DNA of 64,000 bases from Hymenobacter psychrotolerans DSM 18569 (GTDB lineage: Bacteria; Bacteroidota; Bacteroidia; Cytophagales; Hymenobacteraceae), in contig NZ_FRAS01000001.1 of assembly GCF_900142395.1 (NCBI RefSeq), forward strand, positions 609,775 through 673,774, given 5' to 3'. The notes under the pieces were generated by a model. The model was given only the letters and a program-made list of their open reading frames with translations, was not told the origin of the DNA and did not search any database. A program made the translations under genes and the position numbers. Shown here piece by piece: positions 8,024 through 16,566 of the stretch; the first letter of the stretch is position 1, and every line of letters starts with the position of its first letter.

Positions 8024-8806
8024 CTATTTCTCTCTCATTACTGCCATAGCATCTACTATTGTAAAGCTATGATCATCGAAAGTCAGGAATTTTCCATTAC
8101 CAATTCCTCGTAGTCTGGCCGGAGGGAAATCACCAAAACGTTTGATTTTATCCTTCCTGTCCCACCAGAAGAAACACGTGTCTTCGTAGGAACCACAGAA
8201 AATAACGTTGCCACGCGTGGTGGTTAGGGCATGGCTACCGCAGAAATCATCCGGGGTTTGCTGATGAGTTACCTGGTAGTCGGTAAGACGTAGCTCCAGC
8301 AAGGGAAAGTCAGTGTAGGGATAGAACAGAATACTGTCTTTGCCCAGTTTGCACATGCAATAGCAGTCCAATATAAAGTGAGCCGGGTTGCTTGAATTGA
8401 ACCCCCAAAGCTGCTGACCATCAAAGTTGAACACGGCCAACCCGTCACTACTGGGTTTACCACTACCTATGCCCTCGTCAAAATAAGAAATTACAATCTT
8501 CTCGTCCTGCACCAGAACAGCTTCAACTGCATCTCCTGCATTGAACGTCAGCAGCTTATTGCCGCTAACTCCGAAAACATGACCGTTGTCTTGCGGGCCA
8601 CGCCGGGATTCCACTATCAGGAATCGGGTATCATCAATTTTTCTGATCAGGGGAAATCGAAACTGCTGCTGCAGCGCCAGTCGCCACTGGTTGGTCCAGA
8701 CTTCCCAGTTGCTCAATAAGGCAATGAAGTTGCCGTGCTCGTCTGAATCAAGGGTAAGTAGCCGAAGCTTGCCAGAAGTAAGGGGGTAAACGGTCTGGAA
8801 ATTCAA
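8024..8806 (-). CDS. Orphan protein, possible beta-propeller-like
   Basis: 260 residues, unrecognised. It is rich in aromatic and beta-prone segments at intervals (for example GKLRLLTLDSDEHGNFIALL, DGLAVFNFDGQQLWGF, GNVIFCGSYEDTCFFWWD), as in proteins that fold into repeated blades. No signal peptide. The only in-frame start near the beginning is TTG at 8806, so the N-terminus is uncertain. The gene is visibly less GC-rich than its neighbours and begins 30 bases after the SNF2 helicase stop, which suggests later arrival by transfer. Confidence 0.6.
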   Translation of the reverse strand: MNFQTVYPLTSGKLRLLTLDSDEHGNFIALLSNWEVWTNQWRLALQQQFRFPLIRKIDDTRFLIVESRRGPQDNGHVFGVSGNKLLTFNAGDAVEAVLVQDEKIVISYFDEGIGSGKPSSDGLAVFNFDGQQLWGFNSSNPAHFILDCYCMCKLGKDSILFYPYTDFPLLELRLTDYQVTHQQTPDDFCGSHALTTTRGNVIFCGSYEDTCFFWWDRKDKIKRFGDFPPARLRGIGNGKFLTFDDHSFTIVDAMAVMREK

Positions 8807-8835
8807 TAGTTCCGTGTTGTTAATCTGCGCCAGTA

Positions 8836-11796
8836 TTACCCGAGCAGTTCCTCAATATCTTCTTTGGTGAGGCTCTTGATGATGGCTTCGTCCGTGGTAA
8901 TCAGGTCCGTCACCAGCTGAATCTTCTTGTTTTGCAGGGCCAGAATCTTCTCCTCCACCGTGTTCTTGGTGATGAATTTATAGGTGAAAACGGTTTTCTG
9001 CTGCCCGATGCGGTGGGCGCGGTCCACGGCCTGCGCCTCCACGGCGGGGTTCCACCACGGGTCCAGAATAAACACGTAGTCGGCGGCGGTGAGGTTGAGG
9101 CCCACGCCGCCCGCTTTCAGCGAAATCAGGAACACGCGCAGCTTTTCGTCCTCCTGAAAGCGGTTCACCACCTTGTGCCGCTCCCGGGTGTTGCCGTCGA
9201 GGTAGGCGTAGTCAATCTGCCGCTCATCCAAAGAAGCCCGTACGATATCCAGGTGCTTAACGAACTGGCTGAATACAAGCACCTTGTGGCCTTCCGATAC
9301 CACGCTCTTAATCATCCGGACCACCTCGCGCAGCTTGCCCGACTCGTGCTCATACTCCTCGTCGGCCATGCGGGGGTGGTTGGCAATCTGGCGCAGCTTG
9401 GTGAGGCCCTGCAACAGCATAAACTGGGTGCTGGCCGTGCCGTGCTCCTCGATGTTCTGCAGAATCTTGTTGCGGTAGTAGCTCTTGGTTTCCTCGTAGC
9501 AGTGCTGCTGCTCCTCGGTCATGGGGCAGTAGCTGAGGTGCTCAATCTTGTCGGGCAGCTCGCGGGCCACCTGCGCTTTGTGGCGGCGCAGAATGAAGGG
9601 CTTGATGAGGGCGTGCAGCTTGCGGGTGCGCCCTTCATCCTTGCCCTTCTCGATGGGCTTGAGGAACTCCTTGCGGAAAAACGTCTGGGTGCCCAGCAAA
9701 CCCGGATTGATGAACGACATCTGCGACCAGAGGTCCATCGTGCTGTTTTCCACGGGCGTACCGGTCAGAATCAGGCGGTGGCGCGAGTGCAGCCCGCGCA
9801 CGGCCTGCGACGTAGTGGAGCTCGGGTTCTTGATGGCCTGCGACTCGTCCAGAATCACGTAGTCGAACTTGTAGGTTTTCAGCAGCTCAGCATCCAGGCG
9901 CACAATTCCGTAGCTGGTCAGCACCACGTCGTAGTCGGCAAACTGCTCTACGTTTTTGTCGCGGTAGGTACCCGTGTAGGTCAGGATGCGCAGGTCGGGC
10001 GTGAATTTCTGGGCCTCGCTCAACCAGTTGTAGACAAGCGAAGTAGGCATAGCCAGCAAGGAGGCGGCCCCGCCGGCCTCGCCGCTTTCCTTGCGCTGCA
10101 GCAGTAGCGCCAGCGTCTGAATCGTTTTGCCCAAGCCCATATCATCGGCAAGGCAGCCCCCGAAATGGTAGTCCTTCACGAAGTGCAGCCAGTTGTAGCC
10201 GGCTTTCTGGTAGGGCCGCAGCTCGCCCCGGAAGCCGCGCGGCATCGGCTGGTCTTCCACGGTTTCGAAGCCGCGCAGCTTTTCCAGCTTGCGGCTCATG
10301 ACCACCGTGGCCAGGCTGCCGTTCTGCAGGTCCGAAACCAGGGCCAGGTGGTGCTTGCGTAGCGTGAGGGTGTGCGCCTGCTCCTCGGCAAACGCAAACA
10401 GCTCCAAATACTGCGTAAACCACTCCTCCGGGATGATGGCAATCTGGCCGTTGGGCAGCCGGAACTCGTGGCGGCGCTGCAGAATGTAGGAGCGCAGCTT
10501 GATGAACGGAATTTCGAACTCGCCGAAGCGCACTGTACCGCGCACATCAAACCAGTCGTTGGCCTCCGTGATGCCCACTTCCACGCTCACGGCCCCGATA
10601 AAGTAGTCTTTGCCGGACGTGCTGCCCTGCTGCACCGTGAACCCCATGCGCGCCAGCTCGTCGGCGTGGTGGTGTAGCCAGCGGAAGGCGGTGGCCTTTT
10701 CCAGCACGGCCCGGCCGTTGCGCACTTCCAGCGCCCGGTCGGCCAGCTCCCGAATGATTTCCTGTTCCCGGTCGAGGTTGCGCACGAGCCGGTGGAAAAT
10801 GTAGTTGTCTTCCTTCTTTTCCAGCTTCACGCACACCCGCTTGTCATAGCCGTTGTGCACGGTGTGGTCGCCGTAGCGGAAGCTGAGGTCGAAGTGAATG
10901 TGGTCAGAAACGGCGGCCGTGGCTACGGCCGAGCCCCCGGTTTCGGCCAGCGCCCGCCGGGCGGCCGGACGCACCTCTTCCACCACAGTGGCAGTCGGGG
11001 CATCCGAAAACGTGAGCTGAGGCCGCGCCACGTAGCGTTCCGAGCGAATATCGAAGCCCCGGGCGTGCACATCAAACGACTCGACCAGCGGCGCCACGAA
11101 ACGCTGAAAATAGCTTTCCTCAACCTGCCGCGGAATTACGATGAACTTCTTGTTGAGGAAGGGCTTGATCTTCTTGCCGTCCACATCGTTGCGGAAGTGG
11201 TAGAGCACATTATCGAGAAGCAGCCAGGCCGGCTGCTCGCACACGATTACCGCGTTCTTGTACTGAAAATCAAGCTTCTGATTCTGGTATTGGATGGTTG
11301 GGAAGTAGTGCGTGTTGTCTTCGTTGCGGCGGAAGTGAAACAGCACGGAAGCCGGCTCCGGGGCCAGCTGCATCTCGCGCCAGGTCGGCTCGCCGTCTTT
11401 GCCCATGATGAACACATACTTGCCGTGCAGACGCTCCAGAATCTGGCCCATGCGCTCCTGCACGTAGCGGAAGATAACGTCCTGCAGCGCTTTGTCGCCT
11501 TTCTCGGGGTCGTATATCTTCAGGAAGAAGTCGGCCGGCGTGGTTTTTTTCGGCCAGAATTCCTTGATAACTGCATCCTGCTGAATCTGGTCGGTGAGGG
11601 CCACCAATTCGAAGTCGATTTCATCCAGACCGTCGGCAAACTCAGGGGCGTTTTTAGCGGAGACGGTCTGGTGCTGGAGCGTGAGCTGGTCCTTATTGTT
11701 GCGCTGAACTACGTAAGACTCAAATAAATATCCCAGATACTCGTGCTCGAGTAGTGAATAAACAATCTGAAAAGGTTGAGAGGTGGAAACCTTCAT
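8836..11796 (-). CDS. SNF2-family helicase-like ATPase
   Basis: 986 residues. The N-terminal half (about 1-480) is family-specific. The C-terminal half is a Swi2/Snf2 motor: motif I DDMGLGKTIQT, motif II DESQ in the DExH position, motif III LTGTPVENS, then SLKAGGVGLNLTAADYVF and motif VI QAVDRAHRIGQ. Such enzymes translocate on duplex DNA and remodel protein-DNA complexes, RapA/HepA being the best known bacterial cases. No SWIM zinc-binding CxC motif is visible at the N-terminus. The C-terminus (DEAIIKSLTKEDIEELLG) looks complete. The ATG at 11796 is preceded by an AT-rich gap of about 180 bases. Confidence 0.95.
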   Translation of the reverse strand: MKVSTSQPFQIVYSLLEHEYLGYLFESYVVQRNNKDQLTLQHQTVSAKNAPEFADGLDEIDFELVALTDQIQQDAVIKEFWPKKTTPADFFLKIYDPEKGDKALQDVIFRYVQERMGQILERLHGKYVFIMGKDGEPTWREMQLAPEPASVLFHFRRNEDNTHYFPTIQYQNQKLDFQYKNAVIVCEQPAWLLLDNVLYHFRNDVDGKKIKPFLNKKFIVIPRQVEESYFQRFVAPLVESFDVHARGFDIRSERYVARPQLTFSDAPTATVVEEVRPAARRALAETGGSAVATAAVSDHIHFDLSFRYGDHTVHNGYDKRVCVKLEKKEDNYIFHRLVRNLDREQEIIRELADRALEVRNGRAVLEKATAFRWLHHHADELARMGFTVQQGSTSGKDYFIGAVSVEVGITEANDWFDVRGTVRFGEFEIPFIKLRSYILQRRHEFRLPNGQIAIIPEEWFTQYLELFAFAEEQAHTLTLRKHHLALVSDLQNGSLATVVMSRKLEKLRGFETVEDQPMPRGFRGELRPYQKAGYNWLHFVKDYHFGGCLADDMGLGKTIQTLALLLQRKESGEAGGAASLLAMPTSLVYNWLSEAQKFTPDLRILTYTGTYRDKNVEQFADYDVVLTSYGIVRLDAELLKTYKFDYVILDESQAIKNPSSTTSQAVRGLHSRHRLILTGTPVENSTMDLWSQMSFINPGLLGTQTFFRKEFLKPIEKGKDEGRTRKLHALIKPFILRRHKAQVARELPDKIEHLSYCPMTEEQQHCYEETKSYYRNKILQNIEEHGTASTQFMLLQGLTKLRQIANHPRMADEEYEHESGKLREVVRMIKSVVSEGHKVLVFSQFVKHLDIVRASLDERQIDYAYLDGNTRERHKVVNRFQEDEKLRVFLISLKAGGVGLNLTAADYVFILDPWWNPAVEAQAVDRAHRIGQQKTVFTYKFITKNTVEEKILALQNKKIQLVTDLITTDEAIIKSLTKEDIEELLG

Positions 11797-11975
11797 GAGG
11801 ATAAAAATCGACCAAAATGCAGCGTTGAATGTACTGACAAATGCTAAATTCCTGTTTTTTTAGTGAAAAGTAAAATTCATTCTATAAATAATCACATTTA
11901 TAAGACGAACCCTATACTCCACTATGCCTGAAGGGCCTTTCAGGTAGATGGAATACTGATCAGGTCCGGGGAATG

Positions 11976-13205
11976 TTACAGATTCTCGCGCACGTCGAGC
12001 TTGGCGGCGTTCAGCGCAGGCCGGATAGAAACGGCAATGGTGATGACGACAATGGCCAGCCCGGTAAGCACGATATCCGCGAATTGCATCTTTACGGGGT
12101 AGGAGTCGACCACACTGGTGGCCATGCCCATACTCACGATATGGAACGTCTGCTGCAGCCAGCAGATGGTGATGCCCAGCGCCAGCCCCGTAGCGGCCCC
12201 TACCAGCGCCACAATAGCACCTTCGAGCAGGAAGATGCGGCGGATGTCGCGCGGAGTGGCGCCCATAGCCAGCAGAATGGCCACATCCTTGCGCTTGTCG
12301 ATAACCAGCATCGAGAGCGAGAAGAAGATGTTGAGCGAGGCAATCAGCAGAATGAAGGCGAAGGTGATGAACACGAACATCTTCTCCACCTTGATGGCCT
12401 TCAGCAGGCTTACGTGCTGCTCATCGGAGTCAAGCACCTTGAACTTGCTGCCCAGGTGCTGCTTGATAACGGCTTTCACCTTCTGGATGTCGTGCTCGTC
12501 GCCGACGTTTACCTCCAGGGCGGTGCGCCGGTCGCCGTAGTGCAGCAGCTCTTCGGCAAACTCAATCGGGACGAAGATGTAGCTGTCGTCGATGTGCTGC
12601 TCGATCAGGAAGACGCCGCCGGCCGTAATGGTTTTCTCGGTGAAGGCGGTTTCGGGGTTGAGCGACAGGGTTTTCTTGCCGGTATTGCGCGGATACAGCA
12701 GGTGCAGCGGTGCAAAGCGGTTGTTGAGGGCAATACTGAGCTCGTGCTGCACACCGGCCCCGAGCAGCGCGTATGGCTCGCCACCGCGGCGGAGGCGGTG
12801 GTCGCCTTCCACAATGGCCGAGTCGATGTTGCTCTGGGTGTAGTAGTTCTCCGAAACGCCCTTCATCTTCACCACCATCTGGCGGTCGTGGTACTGCAGC
12901 AGGGCGTTGTCCTCGATGACTTCGGTGAGCAGGCCCACGCCCCGGATGCGGCGCAGGTCATCGAGCATCTTCTCATTCACCGGAAACGACTTGCCTTCCA
13001 CGGCCGTCACCAGCAGGTCGGGGTCCGATTTGCCGTAGAGCGTGCGCACCAGATCCTCCAGCCCATTGAACACCGACAGCACAATAATCAGCGCCATCGT
13101 GCCCACCGCCACGCCAATCATGGAGATGTTGGAGATGATGCTGATGATGTTGCGCTTCTTCTTCGAGGAAAAGTAACGCCGGGCAATGAGCAACGGAACG
13201 TCCAT
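11976..13205 (-). CDS. ABC transporter permease, LolC/LolE-FtsX type
   Basis: 409 residues. One N-terminal helix (about 19-46, NIISIISNISMIGVAVGTMA) is followed by a large periplasmic MacB-like domain and three C-terminal helices (about 275-300, 320-350, 370-395). This is the topology of lipoprotein-releasing permeases that extract mature lipoproteins from the inner membrane. The MDVPLLIARRYF start is typical of the family. The partner ATPase LolD is not in the window, which is common in Bacteroidota. Several lipoproteins and lnt occur in this window. Confidence 0.9.
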   Translation of the reverse strand: MDVPLLIARRYFSSKKKRNIISIISNISMIGVAVGTMALIIVLSVFNGLEDLVRTLYGKSDPDLLVTAVEGKSFPVNEKMLDDLRRIRGVGLLTEVIEDNALLQYHDRQMVVKMKGVSENYYTQSNIDSAIVEGDHRLRRGGEPYALLGAGVQHELSIALNNRFAPLHLLYPRNTGKKTLSLNPETAFTEKTITAGGVFLIEQHIDDSYIFVPIEFAEELLHYGDRRTALEVNVGDEHDIQKVKAVIKQHLGSKFKVLDSDEQHVSLLKAIKVEKMFVFITFAFILLIASLNIFFSLSMLVIDKRKDVAILLAMGATPRDIRRIFLLEGAIVALVGAATGLALGITICWLQQTFHIVSMGMATSVVDSYPVKMQFADIVLTGLAIVVITIAVSIRPALNAAKLDVRENL

Positions 13206-13247
13206 GCGGGGCGTGAATGGTGGAAAGGCGGGTGGGGCAGTAGTGGC

Positions 13248-13255
13248 TAAAGGTA
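13248..13255 (-). promoter_or_regulatory. -7 promoter element (TACCTTTA) of the LolC/E-like gene
   Basis: Seven of eight bases match TAnnTTTG on the minus strand. The implied start gives a leader of about 35 bases before the ATG at 13205. Confidence 0.35.
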
Positions 13256-13391
13256 CTTAACTGGCGCGGGTGTTGGCTATACCCAAAGAGCCGGCCGGGC
13301 TGGCTCCTCAGAAACGCCCGGCCTTAAAAATAACGGCCGGCGGGAGCCCCAAGATACGCCACTCCCCGAAAAAGGTAGCGGCCCCGAAGGC

Positions 13392-14201
13392 TTACTTCCA
13401 GGCTTTCACGATGAGGCCGGTGCCGGAATCGTGCGTGGTGCGGGCATCCAGCCAGTTGAGCAGCAGGCAGAACGGGAACGTGACGAGGTAGTAGAATGGC
13501 AGCAGCAGGAAGAACAGCTTCGACTGGCCGAGCATCAGAATCGGGTATTTCATGCTCAGGCGCCACGAAATCTGGCCCGGCTCGCCGTAGCTGTAGCGGG
13601 CCTCAATCCGCTCGAAACCGGCGGTGCGCAGCTTCTGCTGAATTTCATGAATGTTGTAGCCGTCGCGCACGTGCTCCTCAATGAAGCTGGTTTCGCCATC
13701 GGAGTGCACGTCGGAACCGCCCTGGTCGGAGGGGGTGGAAATAAGCAGCATACCGCCGTCCTTGAGCGAGGCGTGCACGTTGCGGAACACTTCCACGTCT
13801 TCCAGAATATGCTCCATCACGTCTACCGACAGGGCCAGGTCGAAGGTGTTGGGCTCCTGGTAGAGCACAAGGTCCTGGACGGCAAACTGCACGTTGGTGC
13901 GCCCAATTCCGCGGAAGAACTGGTTGGAATCGGCAATCTGCTCGTCTTTCACATCCACGGCCAGAATGCTCCACTTCGCACTCATGCCCGACAGCCAGTA
14001 GGAGTACTGGCCGTAGCCGGAGCCGGCATCCAGGATGGTCAGCTTCTCGTCGGTGCGGCCTTTGGCCCACTGGCGCAGCTCGCGGTGCACGTGCCAGGTG
14101 CGCAGCAGCAGCAGATCCAGCAGATGATAAAACAGGCGGCGCAGTAGCGGCGTCCGGTTAAAAACCTCGCCCAGGGAGCGTTTAATGGGGTCGTAATGCA
14201 A
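13392..14201 (-). CDS. Class I SAM-dependent methyltransferase
   Basis: 269 residues with SAM motif I ILDAGSGYGQYSYWL (about residues 52-66), an acidic motif at the end of strand 2 (LAVDVKDEQ), and VDVMEHILED, as in UbiE/COQ5-type enzymes. The C-terminal 60 residues contain a hydrophobic stretch (LFFLLLPFYYLVTFPFCLLL) that could tether it to the membrane. Start: a longer frame to 14270 would translate an 8-bp repeat array, so I chose the TTG at 14201, which gives MHYDPIKRSLG. The substrate is unknown; a lipid or cell-envelope sugar would suit the membrane tail. Confidence 0.8.
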   Translation of the reverse strand: MHYDPIKRSLGEVFNRTPLLRRLFYHLLDLLLLRTWHVHRELRQWAKGRTDEKLTILDAGSGYGQYSYWLSGMSAKWSILAVDVKDEQIADSNQFFRGIGRTNVQFAVQDLVLYQEPNTFDLALSVDVMEHILEDVEVFRNVHASLKDGGMLLISTPSDQGGSDVHSDGETSFIEEHVRDGYNIHEIQQKLRTAGFERIEARYSYGEPGQISWRLSMKYPILMLGQSKLFFLLLPFYYLVTFPFCLLLNWLDARTTHDSGTGLIVKAWK

Positions 14202-14204
14202 GAC

Positions 14205-14326
14205 AATGAGTGAATGAGTGGATGAGCGAATGAGTGAATTGCAAGTGGAGAGCCCTAGAGAAATGAGCACATCAGGATGTCATCATTCTCTCATTCACTC
14301 ATCCACTCATTCATTCATTCATTCAT
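14205..14326. repeat. Inverted array of 8-bp repeats (family D, copy 1)
   Basis: The left arm is four units of consensus (A/G)ATGAG(T/C)G starting at 14205. The right arm (about 14288-14326) carries the same units in inverted order. About 50 bases lie between. It exactly fills the gap between rbfA and the methyltransferase on the minus strand, and its outer end supplies the last codon and TGA stop of rbfA. Confidence 0.75.
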
Positions 14327-14753
14327 CCTCGTCAGCGAAGAGTTTGGGGCGTTTGGGCGCGGCCTCGCCGGTTTGCTCATCGGCTTCGGGCTCGGGCGCC
14401 GGAATGTTGAGCTGGCCGAACACCTGGTCCATCTTGGCGGCGTAGGCCGCCGAGTCGTCGAGGAAGAAAACCAGGTCGGGCACGATGCGCAACTGCTGCC
14501 GGATACGCTTGGCCAGGGCCTGGCGCACCATTTTCTGGTTGTCGCGCACCAGGGCCAGGGTGGCTTCGCCGCTGCCTTCCTTCGCCAGTAGCTGGCTCAG
14601 GTACACGCGCGCCACGCCCAGGTCTGGCGATACGCGCACGGTGCTGATGCCCGGGGCCAGGCCCGGAAACAGGTGCGGCAGGTCGCGCTGAAACACGGCG
14701 GCCAATTCCTGCTGCAGCAGGCTGGATACTTTTTGCTGTCGTTTGCTTTCCAT
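14319..14753 (-). CDS. rbfA: Ribosome-binding factor A
   Basis: 144 residues starting MESKRQQKVSSLLQQELAAVF. The KH-like fold is recognisable from VRVSPDLGVARVYLS, LVRDNQKMVRQALAKRIRQQL and VPDLVFFLDDSAAYAAKM. RbfA helps mature the 16S rRNA 5' end of the small subunit, especially in the cold. The last 30 residues are an acidic, Pro/Glu-rich tail beyond the usual domain. A TATCTTTG -7 element at 14770-14763 leaves a leader of only a few bases before this ATG. The final Glu codon and stop lie inside an 8-bp repeat array. Confidence 0.93.
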   Translation of the reverse strand: MESKRQQKVSSLLQQELAAVFQRDLPHLFPGLAPGISTVRVSPDLGVARVYLSQLLAKEGSGEATLALVRDNQKMVRQALAKRIRQQLRIVPDLVFFLDDSAAYAAKMDQVFGQLNIPAPEPEADEQTGEAAPKRPKLFADEDE

Positions 14754-14762
14754 AGGAATCGG

Positions 14763-14770
14763 CAAAGATA
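14763..14770 (-). promoter_or_regulatory. -7 promoter element (TATCTTTG) of rbfA
   Basis: An exact TAnnTTTG match nine bases before the rbfA ATG, implying an almost leaderless transcript. Confidence 0.45.
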
Positions 14771-14889
14771 AGCAGGTGATTACGTAATTAGGCGAAAAGT
14801 AACCGGGGCCGGTCCGGCGTTGCTGCTCAGGCCCAGGCTGCTGCTGGTCTGGCGCACAGCCCCTGTCGGTGGGCATGGAGGCAAGGCCG

Positions 14890-14897
14890 TACCTTTG
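14890..14897 (+). promoter_or_regulatory. -7 promoter element (TACCTTTG) of the membrane protein gene
   Basis: An exact TAnnTTTG match on the plus strand, divergent from rbfA. It lies downstream of an ATG at 14869, so that ATG cannot be the start if this promoter is used. The leader (14905-14926) holds a short half-copy of the GTGACAR repeat. Confidence 0.4.
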
Positions 14898-14934
14898 CCG
14901 GCTCTCCCCTGTCACCTGTCATCTTCCTCCTGGC

Positions 14935-16347
14935 TTGCTTCAATTCTTTAAAAGCCCTCTGCCCACGCGCCTGGTGGCGCTGCTTGTGTTGGTGCTGGCC
15001 GTGCGGCTGCCGCTGCTGTGGTGGGGCGTGCCGCTCACGGCCATTGAGCTGCGGGCGCTGCTGGTAGGCGAGCGGCTGCACGAAGGAGCCCTGCCCTACC
15101 GCGACCTGTACGACGCCACCGCCCCGCTGGCCGCGGCACTTTTTGCCGGCCTCGACGTGGTTGCGTCGCGGCCCTTGTGGCTCTACCGCATCATTGCGCT
15201 GGCCCTGCTCGTTACGCAGGCGCTACGCCTGAACTTTGTACTCAACCGGGCCGATGTGCACCCGGAGCGCGGCTACCTGGCGGCCCTCACCTACCTGCTG
15301 CTGGCCAGCGCCACTACGGACCTCGATATTCTGTCGCCGCTGCTGCTGGGGCACACGTTTATCATTCTGGGGCTGAGCGCGCTGCTGCCCACTTCGCGGG
15401 AAGGCTACGACAACCGGCGGCTGTTTCGGGCGGGGTTTCTGATTGGGGTGGCGGCGCTGTGTTACCTGCCGCTGGCGCTGTTTCTGCTGGTCGGGTTGTT
15501 TGCCGTTATCATCTTCGCGGCCAACTCGTTCCGGAGCTTTCTGCTGCTGCTCTGCGGGTTTGGGTTTCCGTATGCGGTGGCCGCCACGTTCTTCCTCTAC
15601 ACCGATGCGCTGCCCGATTTCAGCCGGTTTCATCTGGTCCCTACGCTCAGCGGGCTGGTGCTGGGGGCCGACGGGCTGCCGCTGCTGCTGCAATGGCGGC
15701 TGCTGGTGCTGCCCGGCGCGGTGCTGCTGCTGGCGCTGGCCCGCATGTTCACCACGTCGCTGGGGCTGGTGTTTCAGGTGAAGTTTCAGCAGATGATGCT
15801 GGTGTGGCTGCTGGTAGCGGGCCTGATGGCGTGGGCGGGGCGGGGTGTAGCGCCCGGCTCTTTGGTGCTGGTGCTGCCGCCCGTCACGTATTTCAGCCTG
15901 TATCTGTGGCAGAAAGCGCCCCGGGGCTGGGTGGTGGAAGTGGTGTTTGTGGCGGTGCTGGCCAGCGTAGTGGGGCTGCGCTACCGCGAAATCCTGCACC
16001 TCGAAACGGTGCTACAGTTTCCGGCCGAAAGCCGCTACGCCGTGCAGCCCAACCCGCAGTACGCCGCCATCAAGGGCCAAAGCCTGCTGGTGCTGGGCCC
16101 CGATATGCGTCCTTACATCGACAACCGCCCGGCCTCGCCCTACCTCGACTGGCGCCTGGCTCAGGCTGATTTCGGGTATCTGAGCCAGTACGCGGCCGTG
16201 TACCGGCTGTCGCGCAACCTCGCTCCTGCCCCACCCACGGTCCTGATTGACCAGACCAACCGGCTGGAGGAACTGCAGTACAAAGTGCCCGCCATCTTCG
16301 GCCGCTACCAGCCTACGGCAACCCCGCGGGTGTATCGGTTGAAGTGA
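14935..16347 (+). CDS. Polytopic membrane protein, DUF6427-like
   Basis: 470 residues with about ten to twelve transmembrane helices and a soluble C-terminal tail of about 110 residues (LRYREILHLETVLQF onwards). The pattern, including an N-terminal FFKSPLPTRLVALLVLVLAV and a conserved-looking YRDLYDATAPLAA loop, resembles Bacteroidota DUF6427 proteins of unknown role and, loosely, membrane glycosyltransferases; no catalytic motif is certain. Start: the TTG at 14935 follows the -7 element; the alternative ATG at 14869 would add 22 residues encoded by promoter and repeat sequence. The TGA stop lies within the first unit of a composite repeat. Confidence 0.7.
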   Translation: MLQFFKSPLPTRLVALLVLVLAVRLPLLWWGVPLTAIELRALLVGERLHEGALPYRDLYDATAPLAAALFAGLDVVASRPLWLYRIIALALLVTQALRLNFVLNRADVHPERGYLAALTYLLLASATTDLDILSPLLLGHTFIILGLSALLPTSREGYDNRRLFRAGFLIGVAALCYLPLALFLLVGLFAVIIFAANSFRSFLLLLCGFGFPYAVAATFFLYTDALPDFSRFHLVPTLSGLVLGADGLPLLLQWRLLVLPGAVLLLALARMFTTSLGLVFQVKFQQMMLVWLLVAGLMAWAGRGVAPGSLVLVLPPVTYFSLYLWQKAPRGWVVEVVFVAVLASVVGLRYREILHLETVLQFPAESRYAVQPNPQYAAIKGQSLLVLGPDMRPYIDNRPASPYLDWRLAQADFGYLSQYAAVYRLSRNLAPAPPTVLIDQTNRLEELQYKVPAIFGRYQPTATPRVYRLK

Positions 16348-16563
16348 TGGGGTGATGAAGTGATGAGGTGACAGGTAAGTGGTGAAGGGGTAGAAAGCAG
16401 ACCGTCATTCCGAGCGCAGCCGAGGAATCTCGCGTGCTGACGTTGTGATAGTAATTACCACACTAGCAAGATTCCTCGACTCCGGCTGCGCCTTCGCTCG
16501 GAATGACGTTCTTTTTACCTGTTACCTGTTACCTGTTATCTGTCACTTGTCACCTCATCACCC
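16344..16563. repeat. Composite nested inverted repeat (outer 7-8 bp arrays, inner REP-like), copy 1
   Basis: Outer arms: 16344-16390 (units GTGATGRR and GTGACAG) and, inverted, 16513-16563 (units of GTGACAR/GTAACAG read on the minus strand). Nested inside is a type B REP-like repeat at 16404-16507, whose ends read GTCATTCCGAGCGCAGCC. The element fills the whole space between two convergent genes and overlaps the stop of the membrane protein gene. The same nested architecture recurs at 22925-23145. Confidence 0.75.
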
Positions 16564-16566
16564 AAC

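Noticed and set aside
14202..14270. N-terminal extension of the methyltransferase
   Set aside because: It is the translation of the 8-bp repeat array and gives a Ser/Thr/Leu stretch unrelated to the family.
14869..14934. ATG start 66 bases upstream for the polytopic membrane gene
   Set aside because: It would place the -7 element and a GTGACAR repeat half inside the coding region. The TTG at 14935 is more consistent, though not proved.
16404..16507. Possible CRISPR or tRNA-like structure
   Set aside because: There are only inverted arms, no regularly spaced direct repeats, and no tRNA T-loop or acceptor pattern.
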